From Stentor coeruleus (taxonomy: Eukaryota > Ciliophora > Heterotrichea > Heterotrichida > Stentoridae), in contig MPUH01000371.1 in assembly GCA_001970955.1 (NCBI GenBank), forward strand, positions 1 to 60,050: a stretch of 60,050 nucleotides of DNA. Reading direction: 5' to 3'. This document shows, one piece after another, positions 30,644 to 40,964 of this stretch; position 1 is the first letter of the stretch; every line of letters begins with the position of its first letter. A program made the translations under genes and the position numbers. The notes beneath the pieces were generated by a model. That model ran no database searches and was not told the origin of the DNA. It saw only the letters and a program-made list of their open reading frames with translations.

Positions 30644-32027
30644 AGAAGGGGAAATTAGTGAGTTTACAGAAAAAAAAAGCATATGGTTAAGTAAAAAATC
30701 ATAATTTTTTTGGGGAAAGAGAAATAAGGTAATTAGAAGGTGGAACAGTAGCTAAGGTATAAAGGAAGGTAGAAACAATTTTTTTAGAAGTGGGGGGGTG
30801 ATTAAAGGTTTGCTTTGAAAAATTATATGAGATGAGATTTAGATGAAAGGGATCAGAAATGGAGATTTGGCTTTGAAAATAAGGGAAAATCATGCGATTG
30901 GAAAGGGAATAGGTTAAAATTGATTTTCCTTACTAATTCGCCAAGTCAGATTACCAATTTCATGCAAATTATTTGTTTTAAAGTTTCCTATATTTTAGCC
31001 TGGTAGAAACATAAACAAGAGCAAACCTTTAAGCTAGGCTAAGTATTTGTATCAAACTTTATTATGGAAATACTATAAATCGATTTTTTTCAAGTAGTTT
31101 TTATGATTTAAGGTAAATAAAATTTACTACATAGCGAAAAGAATAGCATTTTGGCATTTTGTCAGTACATTAAATAGATGATTTCAAAAATGATTAATTA
31201 GTAGAATATAAGAGCCGAAGCATTTAAAAAATTTAATTTTTATAATCATTTCGCAAAAAAAGTTCCCTTCCCTTCCCAGCCTTTAACTATAAAGCATAAT
31301 TAAAATCTCTTCTCATCTCCGAGCTGTATATTCCACAATATAATCCTAACAACTTAAAATTTCCCCAAAAATCCAAAGCCTACCTGAACTTGCATAATTT
31401 CTACCAGTTTTCAATAAAACATCATCTAATTCATCATAAAAATTCATATTAATCCATTATATCACAGAAAATAATCTTTATCTTACAAATTTTTTATATT
31501 TTGTAAGCTGGCCCAAAAGAATTTTTATGTTTTTTTTTTACCGATAAATTTAAAAATCCTACAAAGCATTGCCGATGAAAAGTATCTATTCAATCTTATC
31601 TTATCATATTTAACCTTCTTTTCCTCTTATTTCTTATATCCTAGAATATTTTTTTCATATATCTAATATTCACTATTTTTCAACACTTTAAAAGGTAAAA
31701 TTGTTGATTTACTTTGTTATTTCTTATTCCAAGATCTTATCTTATATTCTCAATTTCGTTTATGAGACTCCATATTTCTCATCAAAATTATGAAACACCC
31801 TTTACCATGTTATAGGATATTTTTTCCATATATAGAGCTTACAGAGCTTAATTTATCAAGCATATCTTATGCATGATATCAGCATACTGACGATATTAAA
31901 AACAAAATTATAATAAAATAGCTATTATATGAAAATATATTCATCCAGAAGTTTTTTTTGTAAATCTTTACGGAAGAATGATTCAATATTGTACCAAGAA
32001 TCATGAAACCATCTTTGAAAAATTTGA

Positions 32028-32094
32028 AAAGATATTTTTTTTAGGAAATTTGGCTGTATTATTTTATTGATAGTCTGGACGTTTGTATATCTTT
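32028..32094. repeat. Module F of the AAAGATAT...ATATCTTT family (67 bp)
   Basis: Ends conserved, spacing within one to two bases of the others, but no GTTAC inside; the most diverged copy. CCAT lies 19 bases before it. Confidence 0.55.
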
Positions 32095-32936
32095 GTTTAT
32101 GTCGGATTTTACTTGAAAATTTTTGCAGGAAGATGCTTGAGTTGGGACATTTTTTAAAATTTTGAAGTTTATTGATAAGATGGGGTGATGTAGATAATAT
32201 TAGAAGGCTTTTTGGAAAAATTAAGAGTGATTTAGTGGATGTGTGTAGGCTTTGATAGGATTTTAAAGTTTTTCGAAATTTGCAAAGATTGGGGTTTGTT
32301 AAAAAACATTTGTTTTTATTTTATATTTACTAGAGGGATGATGGCAAGTTTATGCTTGCCTATTAAAATTTCTTATTATTTTGATGTGCAATTAGAAAAC
32401 TATTTGTAATAATTCCTAATAAAGGTGATTGAGTATATGCATGTGAAATACAAAAGAAAACTTTGTGAAATAAATTTGAAAAACTTCCGCTTATCAAATG
32501 CCATCCTAAAAAAGCATTAAAGTCTTCTAAAATCTAAATATAATAATCTTTAAAAACACTTAAGCATCTTAATATTAGAAAATCCTTCTGGGCATTCTAC
32601 TATGTTTCTCAAACTATATCACTATTCTTCTAACTAAATTAAAAACTATAAAAAATCCACCAAAGAGATATTATATCATATCTTATACTAAAGTAATATG
32701 GTCTTTACTATATTATAATATAAAAAAACAAGCTGACTTATTTAATCAATTCAATAAAAACCAAATTTAAATTATAAGCAATAAAAAATCAATCATCTCA
32801 TCCAATAAAATCAACAAATATCAGCACAAGCATTATTTTATATTACAAAAATCATTACAATATATCTAAACAACTTTCCAAAGTGCAATTTCGCAACAAT
32901 CCTTCTAACTTATATTTTTATAACTTTCTAATAAAT

Positions 32937-33941
32937 ATGTTTGGCGTAAACGATCCTATAAAAGAGTCTTCAGAGCCAGCTTCAGGCAGCAGTTTGGAGC
33001 AAAGTAACCATAAAAGCGAAGAAAATTCTCTAAGTATGCCTTCAACATCCCTTGAAGACCATTACAAAAAGTGTTTAAGCGAAAACGAAGAGCTGAAATT
33101 CATCATCAGCCAACAAAAAAAGAAAATCGCCGAACTCATCGACGCGAACAACCTGCAAAAAGCTGAAATGATCCAAGAAATCACTGAAGAATCCAACAAA
33201 AGCCTCCAAGAAAACGTGAAAGAACGTATAAAAAACCGCATGCAATCCAAACTTTCAATAAGTTCCTGTGAGAGTTTTGACTTTACAAGTAATTCATATT
33301 TAGGTTTTGTTTATGAAAAAGCTCGAGGTAAGTCTTCATTCAGTAGTCTTCCTCAATTTAACATAGACGAACTTGAAGCCAAAATGGAAAATGATCAAGA
33401 TACCATTGTTGGGCTTAGAGAAGAGAATATCAGACTTAATTATGAAAATGCTGAGCTTAGAGAAAACATGCAGGAATTGATAAAAGTCCTTGAAGGGTAT
33501 AGAGAACTTCATGGTAGCAATCCTATGAATGTACCAGAAACAAAAAATCCTAAACAAGTCCCTGGATATGAAATATTAGCCAGTATGGAAATGACTAAAG
33601 AAGAAATTAGACTTGCTAAAAATAGGAATATGGATCTTGAGAAAATACTTGAGGAATTAAAAAAGGATCAAATGAAATATGATGAGTATTATCAGAATAG
33701 TTTTGTTGGAGTTGTACCGTATTATAAGAAATTGTATGAATGCTATTTGGCAAAACTGAACTTTTTGAAAGATAAGGAGAATAGGTTGCTAAAGATTTAT
33801 AAGCAGCTTAAGGATGAGTTGGATAATGATTCGGTTAGTGAGAGAAACAGTTTTTATATACTTATTTGCTTTTTGTTACTTATTATATTTTTGCTGTTTA
33901 TGGCATCGATTTATTATCCGAAACTATTTAAGTTGCAGTAA
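32937..33941 (+). CDS. Coiled-coil protein with a C-terminal membrane anchor
   Basis: 334 residues from the ATG at 32937; an in-frame upstream extension would need a GTG start and is not used. Residues about 45-100 and 155-290 are helical with heptad spacing. The last 30 residues contain one hydrophobic segment (FYILICFLLLIIFLLFMASI), followed by only about nine residues. This is the layout of a tail-anchored protein facing the cytosol, as in golgins or SNARE-like tethers. No SNARE or GRIP motif is recognised. The first 200 coding bases after about 33060 are noticeably C-rich compared with the rest of the gene. Confidence 0.72.
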   Translation: MFGVNDPIKESSEPASGSSLEQSNHKSEENSLSMPSTSLEDHYKKCLSENEELKFIISQQKKKIAELIDANNLQKAEMIQEITEESNKSLQENVKERIKNRMQSKLSISSCESFDFTSNSYLGFVYEKARGKSSFSSLPQFNIDELEAKMENDQDTIVGLREENIRLNYENAELRENMQELIKVLEGYRELHGSNPMNVPETKNPKQVPGYEILASMEMTKEEIRLAKNRNMDLEKILEELKKDQMKYDEYYQNSFVGVVPYYKKLYECYLAKLNFLKDKENRLLKIYKQLKDELDNDSVSERNSFYILICFLLLIIFLLFMASIYYPKLFKLQ

Positions 33942-35187
33942 GTATAAATATTAGAATTACTAGGGAATTTTTATAGAAATAAATTATTGGAATAGTTTGT
34001 GAAGTTGGCTTTTAGATTTTAGAAAGATAATACATTTTGACAGGTTGTGATGATGGATTAGATAATATGATATAATCTTTAGATTTAATTTTATAGGTTT
34101 TAGTAGGAGGAATTTTAGAATTTTGTTGATAATTGTATAGAGTGATGCTATAGTCGGTATTTTATAAATTTTTAAAAAGGGAGATAGATAATGGATAAAA
34201 TTTTTAAGGGAGTTACTGGATATATAACTCGGTTTTAGATAGATTATTTTAATTGTAAGCAATTTTTATGGAATTTTAAAAGGCTGTTATGATTTTATGT
34301 AAGAGTTTTATGGTTTTTATAATATTGGAAATGTTTTTTATAATGGATTAGTAGGGAAAGTTAAGATCTAATGTGTACAGAATATATTTATATATTAAAA
34401 TATACATACTTTGTTAATGAAAATATTGAACTAGAGTAGATGGATAATTTACATAAATAAATCATAGCATTATTAAATTATAAATGCACATTTTAGCTAA
34501 AAATTTGATACTTACCACATAATATTAATAAAGTAAAATTTTTTGTAAAAAATAATATTTAAAACCATCAACAATTAATTACAGTAGGTGCCAGTGAAAT
34601 AATTAAAACCGCTAAATTTCTTGATTCTTTTATGTAGATAATTCAGGCAATGGATGATATCAGTAGAGAAACAATTAGAAATTGCTTTGAAAGGGCAGAA
34701 TTTTATCTGGTAACTATGAAGAAATAAGTATTAATGAATTTAATGAACTTATTTAATTCAAGAATATACCACAGATGCTACTGCTACTGAATAGGATAAT
34801 CATAAAAAATCACTTATGATGCTGGTGCTAAAACGATTTATTACATTTTTCTAAGCGAAATAGACTATAAATCAGGCTTGAATATGATTGAAATCTTGAG
34901 TGCACATTAAAGATTAAAATTGTATGCTGCACAGAGAAAAAGAAAAAATGTTTGAGGGACTCGAAATATCAAAAAAGGAATTGACTAGATATTAATTAGC
35001 CAACATTCAAAACTAGATATTTTATATTTGGATAATCTTGACATTCTGAATAGAACTTTAGTATATTTAAAAAATATATATTTTTTAATATCAAAGTTTA
35101 CATTTCATCATTAGAAAACACATATTCTTTGATATTCAATGCTTTTTAGCATAATTTACAAAAACTAATCATAACATCATTCTAATA
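33942..35187. other. Intergenic with a transposase remnant
   Basis: 1.25 kb between convergent genes. The left part is G-rich/C-poor with no gene, the middle holds the decayed transposase frame (34563-34727), and coding-like patches in shifting frames continue to about 34990. Confidence 0.5.
34563..34727 (+). pseudogene. Remnant of a pogo/Tigger-type (DDE_1) transposase
   Basis: One frame reads TAKFLDSFM, a TAG stop, then IIQAMDDISRETIRNCFERAEF before a final stop. The pattern LD-hh-II-A-(4)-IS-x-x-TI-x-NCF-x-x-A-x-F matches the C-terminal end of the DDE_1 catalytic domain in pogo and Tigger transposases. The internal stop and the shifting frames downstream (to about 34990, for example NYEEISINEFNELI in the next frame) show it is broken. 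No terminal inverted repeat was found. Only this one piece is diagnostic, so the family call is moderate. Confidence 0.45.
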
Positions 35188-36666
35188 TTAATTCCCAGAT
35201 AGAATCTTGGCAATCCTAATCAAGGCAATTTTGCTCTCTCTTGTCAACTCCTGCCCATACTTTGAGTTGTCTACATCAGATGCCAATTGGGGACACTCTC
35301 TAATAATTCTCCCTATCTCTCTAAGGTCTTCATCAATAATAGGCACAGCATTAGGTGACCTATTCCTAAGATCTTCAATGTATTTATATTTTTGCGTGAG
35401 AATTCCTTTATAAAGATGTGTCGCATCAATAAGATCATTACTTAGTCCTGAAATTTCAAGTTCATCATCATATTCCCCATTGCAAATTTCTTCTAAATAA
35501 GGGAGCAAACAATGACTTAAATGAGCTGAAGCATCTCTTGGAAGTTCAGTTGGGAGAAAATCCATACTATAATAAAGTAAAGAACCTTGGACATGGGCTT
35601 TACAAAGTTCATACATTCGATCATCTTTTGGTTTATATAAGAAAAATGGCTCTTCTGGAGTTGTGAATTTGTGACAAATTTCAATTGTCCCTCTAAGATC
35701 ACAAGTAATATCACAGATTCCTAAAAGTTTTTCTAGCCCTTGTATATCTTCTCTAGTTAGAACTCTTGGGTATTTTGTTTCATAGTAGAGGCAATTATAG
35801 ATGACACTAAGATATTTGGCGTATTTTTGATAGAATACGCTTTCATAGAGGAAAGGGCTTTGAGCGTATTCTTGTCGATCGAAACCATGGTCAGATTTCC
35901 TTTGGTATAACTTGTTGATTGGGAATATGACAATATATATCTGGAACTGAGCTTTGGGCCCAGGGTCAAAATGCGCTAGTTGGTCTGGGGTAAGTATCTG
36001 ATGAGGTAATATCGATAATATTTCCTGAACTCCTGATGAAGAGCGACCATTACCTAATATCCCCCAAACCATAGGGACAATCGGCATAGGCAGTCCATTA
36101 TGCTTAATCAAATCACCAATTTTTCCAACTTCCCTTCTAATATCAGCTAAATCTCTATACATATACCCATATCCTTGACACAGAAAAGGTGAGGATATGT
36201 TTTTCATAAGTAAATATTTACCAAGACCTTGCATTAAGTCTAAAGCTCCAGAGTTCCCACCAAATTTTCCTAAAGCCACAGTCCTGTTTCCTGATGCATT
36301 TTTTATACATTCATAATCAATAAGGGTTATTTTCTTATCAATCATTGTATCCAACATTGGCATGTTATAAGCCTGAGCTTTGAAAGTATGTGAAAAAAAC
36401 ATGTAAATACGACTTGGTAAAAAGTTGCTAGGCAAAACTTCTTTCACACCTAATATCAAAGAGGCTTCTGATAAATCCTCGTTTATCTCTGCACCTATAG
36501 CTTGGTATTCTGCATCACGGAAACATCGAGATGATGATGGTTGTAATATCACCCTTATACCTTTTTCTATTAACACTTTAGCGTCTGATGGGATTAGAGG
36601 GGTCCTTATTTCCCAATAATTCTTTGTTTCCCTTAGAATACCAATCACAAATTTTTCCCCTTCCAT
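35188..36666 (-). CDS. Lysine-ketoglutarate reductase (LKR half of AASS) as a separate protein
   Basis: 492 residues matching the N-terminal half of alpha-aminoadipic semialdehyde synthase. It opens IGILRETKNYWEIRTPLIPSD, then YMFFSHTFKAQAYNMPML, LIDYECIKN, ALGKFGGNSGALDLMQGLG and the C-terminal ITCDLRGTIEI and LPRDASAHLS segments. LKR condenses lysine and 2-oxoglutarate to saccharopine using NADPH, the first step of mitochondrial lysine breakdown. The saccharopine dehydrogenase half that is fused to it in animals and plants is absent: the frame stops cleanly at TAA and nothing similar follows. No obvious mitochondrial presequence precedes the catalytic start. A separate SDH gene presumably exists elsewhere. 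Confidence 0.88.
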   Translation of the reverse strand: MEGEKFVIGILRETKNYWEIRTPLIPSDAKVLIEKGIRVILQPSSSRCFRDAEYQAIGAEINEDLSEASLILGVKEVLPSNFLPSRIYMFFSHTFKAQAYNMPMLDTMIDKKITLIDYECIKNASGNRTVALGKFGGNSGALDLMQGLGKYLLMKNISSPFLCQGYGYMYRDLADIRREVGKIGDLIKHNGLPMPIVPMVWGILGNGRSSSGVQEILSILPHQILTPDQLAHFDPGPKAQFQIYIVIFPINKLYQRKSDHGFDRQEYAQSPFLYESVFYQKYAKYLSVIYNCLYYETKYPRVLTREDIQGLEKLLGICDITCDLRGTIEICHKFTTPEEPFFLYKPKDDRMYELCKAHVQGSLLYYSMDFLPTELPRDASAHLSHCLLPYLEEICNGEYDDELEISGLSNDLIDATHLYKGILTQKYKYIEDLRNRSPNAVPIIDEDLREIGRIIRECPQLASDVDNSKYGQELTRESKIALIRIAKILSGN

Positions 36667-38055
36667 TTATGTCATTGGATTAGGCTAGGATAATTTAAGT
36701 TTTAATAAGTAGGAAAGGATTTTGTAATAAGGAAATAGAGAAAATGGATTTAAGAGATTTGAAGAAATTGTGGATTGAAATTTGAGGCAGATGTTGATGT
36801 TGATGTTGATGTGGAATTCAAGATTAATAGATATTTGACAATTGTGAAGTTTAATTTTTAATTTAGATTAGCATTTTATGGAAAATTTGATTCGAAATAT
36901 GAGGATTTGGTTAATTAGTTTATTGGATATATAAGTTTTTTTTTAATTTAATATTGATATGAATTATGTTGTTTCAAGCAAGCTTGAATAAGTTTATTGA
37001 TAATTTAATATTATTTTTAGTTGGAAAATTAGGAATTTTAGATGTTCTAATACAAACATTATGCAATTACGATTTAACGTTGCTGTAGTTATTATTAAAA
37101 TTTTTGAAAGATAATGGTTGTGAATATTATGATTGGATATTTATGTATCATGTACTAAATCAGGCTTAGAATTGTTTTTTAAGAATTGAGAAAGAGTCAA
37201 ACAAATATTTTTACTTATTACGTGGTATATATAATTGTATGTTGTTATTTTGCATGTACCATAATACAAAAATATACAAAAAATGGCACTGCACCAAAAA
37301 ATCTAAAACCAAATGATCAAAATTAAAGTTAACTTAACTTAAATAGACAAATTTAGCCTTCACAATAAGTTACCTAATAATCTTCAATTTTCTTAGTATT
37401 TTCTCAGCAATTCCTCAGGTTTTCTTAGTTTCAAGGCATACTCTAACACCCAACAAATGCTAAATTTTTTGTTCTAACAAATCTTATTGCCGAATTCATA
37501 AGTAAAAGCACACTTTTCTACCTGTCAATACTTCAGGATTATGAGATTACCTTCTGTTTAGCAAGCTTAGCTGCTGTTTGAAGATTTTAGGCAGTGAAAA
37601 TCTCACTTACTTTAATCAAAAAGTAATATAATTATAATATATATCAATAATATGAGATTTTAAAAATAATCATGCTTAAACTATAAAAAAAAATTGTAAT
37701 TAGTTGCTCTGTAACAGTTTATTAAAAAGCATCAGCTAGTTTTTCATTAACAAACCCAACAAAACTTAATTTTATCATTATCTACAAAACATATCCCAAC
37801 CCTGTTAAAAATTAATCTATTTTCATTTCATCTTAGTATAATCATCCATACCCCATCATAAAAACTATTTCGAGCACCTTCTCCCTAAAAAATTCCCTCA
37901 TACTAAAGAAATTCCTTTCGTAATCTTCAATAATTTTCTAAAAAACTTTATCCTTTACATACAATTTCCCCACACTTATCTTATAATAAAATCTTTCCTA
38001 AAATATACTTATTTTTTGATTACCTCTAAAACCGAAAATCTAATTTAGCAAAATT
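36667..38055. other. Intergenic
   Basis: 1.4 kb without a gene. The left part, flanking the LKR start, is G-rich and C-poor and carries a short microsatellite; the right part is C-rich and G-poor. No coding remnant is recognised. Confidence 0.5.
36791..36812. repeat. Short ATGTTG microsatellite
   Basis: Three full ATGTTG units plus ATGT. Confidence 0.7.
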
Positions 38056-38604
38056 TTAATTGTATATAAAATTAATCCTTCTTTCAAGTATTTTATGTGT
38101 ATTTAATTTCTTTGCAAAGGTCAAAGCTCTAGTTAAAGATTTGAGTTTAATTGGTTGTTGGCTTTTTGAAATACTTATTAAAGAAGGTGTATGTGCATTT
38201 TTTCTTGATACATTCATATGGGTTGCAACAGATTTTTCTTGGTTTTCAAGTATTTTCTCTGGGATTCTGTATCTGTTTGTACTAGGCTTTAGAAGATTTT
38301 CTATCATCCCGCAACTTTTTAGATATTACTTTTTTTTTAGATCGTGGGCTATGGTATTAAGTTCTGAGATTTTTGTTATTTTTTGAGGCTTGTAGAGTGG
38401 GTATTCAATGATTTCAACAAGGTTGTTGAATTTTATGGATTTGAAGATTTTTGCTGGTTCTGGTTTTTGTTCAAGATAGTATTTAGAGATACCATTTATA
38501 AGGTCTATTGCTTTTTCTTCGGGGTTTATGTTTGATAACTTATTCCAGATACGGCTTTCTCGTAAATCAGTATCAAATTTTAAAAGTCTTCTTCTGAATT
38601 TCAT
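38056..38604 (-). CDS. Small basic protein of unknown function (two exons)
   Basis: Two adjacent frames join across a 15-nt intron (38315-38329): exon 38330-38604 followed by 38056-38314, giving about 177 residues. The first frame otherwise ends at the intron's in-frame TAA. The protein is Lys-rich and shows no domain, signal peptide or membrane segment. The N-terminus is helical (LIN-GISKYYLEQ) and the C-terminus Ser/Lys-rich. I do not recognise it. The clean intron join and codon use support a real gene. Confidence 0.62.
38315..38329 (-). other. 15-nt intron
   Basis: GTAATATCTAAAAAG on the coding strand. It is the only one of the six ending AAG instead of TAG. Confidence 0.7.
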
Positions 38605-38982
38605 ATAATATTAGCTTATGCATATCATTTTACTTTAATACTGTACTGTTATTTCCTATTAAATATTTCCAAAAAGAAAATCATATATTTCCTTAATTCT
38701 ACTTTGTCAATAGCAACTAATCTGTTTCTCCCTAATAATTCTTCCAAATCTATTTGCACAATAAGATCTAAATAACCAATACATAGATTTTCAGAAAAAA
38801 AAATAGATAAAACAATTTATTATAAGATAAAATATACAATTTAGCCTTCAAAAATTATCAATTAAACTGATACATTTTTTTATGCGGCTTTCAGCTTCTA
38901 ATACAATATTTTCTTCTAAAAAATAAACTTAAATTCCCAAAATCTCTATGCAAACATATCAAAAACTAAACCTTAAACCCAT
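38605..38982. other. Intergenic
   Basis: 378 bp between same-strand genes; AT-rich, nothing recognised. Confidence 0.5.
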
Positions 38983-40785
38983 TTAGTTACTATTAAGGGC
39001 TTTTTGTTTCTCCCACAGCTTGATAAGTTTTTTTCCTTCCGACTTGCTCACTGGTTTGCCATCAGCATAATGTGTCGGTATGCCTTTTTCATCCCACTGC
39101 GAGTACTTAGGGTCATCCCTAAACATTTCTTCTGCTTTTATCTTCATCTTAGCCTCTTTTTCCAGTCTCATTTCTTCCTGTTTTTTCTTTTTCTCTTCCT
39201 CTTGTACCCTTTTCTTCTCTTCCTCCTTATTTTTTCTCTCAATCTCAATAGCAATTTCATCAGGATTTCCTTTTTTCCATCTACTTCCTTCTTTACCTAC
39301 ATCTTCCAATATAATCCCAAGTTTCGGCAAATCTGCATCCCTAATCAAATCACTAACTTTAAAAATTTCTGCGAAATTTTTCTCTCTTGCTGCGCTTCGA
39401 ACTTTTTCTCTATATCCACTAAGTATATCCATAAGTGGATCAAAATCACTAGTTTTATTATCCTCAGAATATTCTAAACCAAACATCTCTAATGTTTTAA
39501 GAACATATCCTCTAATATTAGAAAGAACAAGATATCTTGGATGCCCTTGTAAATATATATTAGATTTATTGACCAATATTGATAATTCATCTATAGCTCG
39601 GTCTGTAGATAAATTGTCACAAAGTGCTTCATGGATTTTAACTCTGCAGTTTTCAAGTGATCTAAGCAAAATTCGATCTTCTTCATTAGGTTTTTGTGGG
39701 GTTTTTAATGATAAATTCCTTAAGGCTGCAGTTGTATTCATCAAGAATTCTTTAAACTGTTTTTCTTTGCCTATGGATTCTTGTAGAGAAGTTTCACTGT
39801 AGTTGATTGTCCCATCCCATTTGTGGAGTAAAAAGAACATCCTAAGCTGTCTTGACGTGTATTCTTTAAGGATTTCTTTGATTGTGATGAAATTCTTAAG
39901 ACTCCTGCTCATTTTCCTTCCATGGATATGCAAATGTCCTGTATGGAGGAAATAGTTCACCCACTGTTGGCATTCAAAATAAGCTTCACATTGAGCAATC
40001 TCATTATCATGATGAGGAAATCTTAAATCAATTCCCCCTGAATGTATATCAATAGGACAAGGTAATACATCTGAAGACATCACCGAGCACTCAATATGCC
40101 AACCTGGACGACCTTCGCCATATGGTGACTGCCAAAAAGGTTCTCCTGCTTTAGATTTCTTCCACAAAGCGAAATCCTGTATTCTTTTTTTCTCAGTCGA
40201 GTTCACATCAGTATTCCCTTCAGCTACCTGCATAGCTTCAACATCATCCTGAGCTGAAGGTTCTAATTTAATATAATTGTGAGTTTTTTTAAAAAATTCT
40301 GTGTCAAAATACACTGACCCATTTGACACATAAGCATAATTATTTTGAATGATCTTATCGACATAAGTTATAATCTCAGGGACATATTCACTAACTCTTG
40401 TCAATATATCAGGACGGCGGACATTGACTTTTTCCATATCTTCAAAGAACTTTTCTTCCCAATTTCTAGCGAATTCGTCCCAAGGGATACTAAGTTTGGC
40501 TGAAGTGTTGATTATTTTATCGTCTATGTCGGTGATATTCATACATAAAGTTACTTGATAACCGAAGTAGTCGGTTAATATACGACGGATAACATCAGAA
40601 GTTATGTAAGTACGCGCATGACCCATGTGAGTGTCACAGTATACAGTAGGCCCACACATGTACCAATAGACTCTTCGATCACCTGAGCTTGTGAAGAATT
40701 CTTCTTTAGATTGGGTAAGGGTGTTGAATAGTTTCAGACCTGTTCTGAAGGTGCTTTCTTTTGGGCGGATCCAAGAACCACTCAT
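38983..40785 (-). CDS. CARS1: Cysteinyl-tRNA synthetase, cytosolic type
   Basis: 600 residues of a class I synthetase. The HIGH motif appears as HMGH (53-56) within CGPTVYCDTHMGHARTY, and KMSKS as KMSRS (291-295). Zinc-binding positions C44, C233 and H258 with the downstream ECQ/C266 region are in place (WHIECSVMS, DLRFPHHDNEIAQCEA). The enzyme charges tRNA-Cys. The C-terminal domain ends in a Lys/Glu-rich helix (about 505-560), typical of eukaryotic CARS, and the length fits a compact cytosolic form. It is divergent from the next gene with 179 bp between starts. Confidence 0.95.
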   Translation of the reverse strand: MSGSWIRPKESTFRTGLKLFNTLTQSKEEFFTSSGDRRVYWYMCGPTVYCDTHMGHARTYITSDVIRRILTDYFGYQVTLCMNITDIDDKIINTSAKLSIPWDEFARNWEEKFFEDMEKVNVRRPDILTRVSEYVPEIITYVDKIIQNNYAYVSNGSVYFDTEFFKKTHNYIKLEPSAQDDVEAMQVAEGNTDVNSTEKKRIQDFALWKKSKAGEPFWQSPYGEGRPGWHIECSVMSSDVLPCPIDIHSGGIDLRFPHHDNEIAQCEAYFECQQWVNYFLHTGHLHIHGRKMSRSLKNFITIKEILKEYTSRQLRMFFLLHKWDGTINYSETSLQESIGKEKQFKEFLMNTTAALRNLSLKTPQKPNEEDRILLRSLENCRVKIHEALCDNLSTDRAIDELSILVNKSNIYLQGHPRYLVLSNIRGYVLKTLEMFGLEYSEDNKTSDFDPLMDILSGYREKVRSAAREKNFAEIFKVSDLIRDADLPKLGIILEDVGKEGSRWKKGNPDEIAIEIERKNKEEEKKRVQEEEKKKKQEEMRLEKEAKMKIKAEEMFRDDPKYSQWDEKGIPTHYADGKPVSKSEGKKLIKLWEKQKALNSN

Positions 40786-40964
40786 TTATATTATTAGAAT
40801 TACGTAATAAACTACTGATTTTTTTATAGGGAAATTGATGGAGTGATTAAAGAATTGTTAATGTTGAAGGAAGATTTAGAGGATGGAATTGGAATTATGC
40901 TTTTTTAGAGATTTTTAAAGGAGATTTTGCCTTTAGAGATATAGTTTATTATGGTAGAATATAA

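Larger units (their letters stand above)
24885..32936. other. 8-kb stretch without recognisable protein genes
   Basis: No frame longer than about 80 codons has protein-like composition on either strand, which is unusual beside gene spacings of 13-700 bp elsewhere in the window. It contains six 67-69 bp modules with AAAGATAT/ATATCTTT ends, several perfect hairpins on ATGTAAC/GTTACAT, many extra GTTAC motifs around 30490-30610, and one GC-richer foldable segment (29290-29392). The remainder is unstructured AT-rich sequence. Confidence 0.7.

Noticed and set aside
33984..34262. 92-codon minus-strand frame
   Set aside because: Ile/Leu/Lys/Tyr-dominated low-complexity peptide typical of AT-rich noncoding sequence.
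39080..39802. 240-codon plus-strand frame
   Set aside because: Antisense to the cysteinyl-tRNA synthetase; Ser/Phe/Leu-rich composition is the mirror of its Lys/Glu codons.
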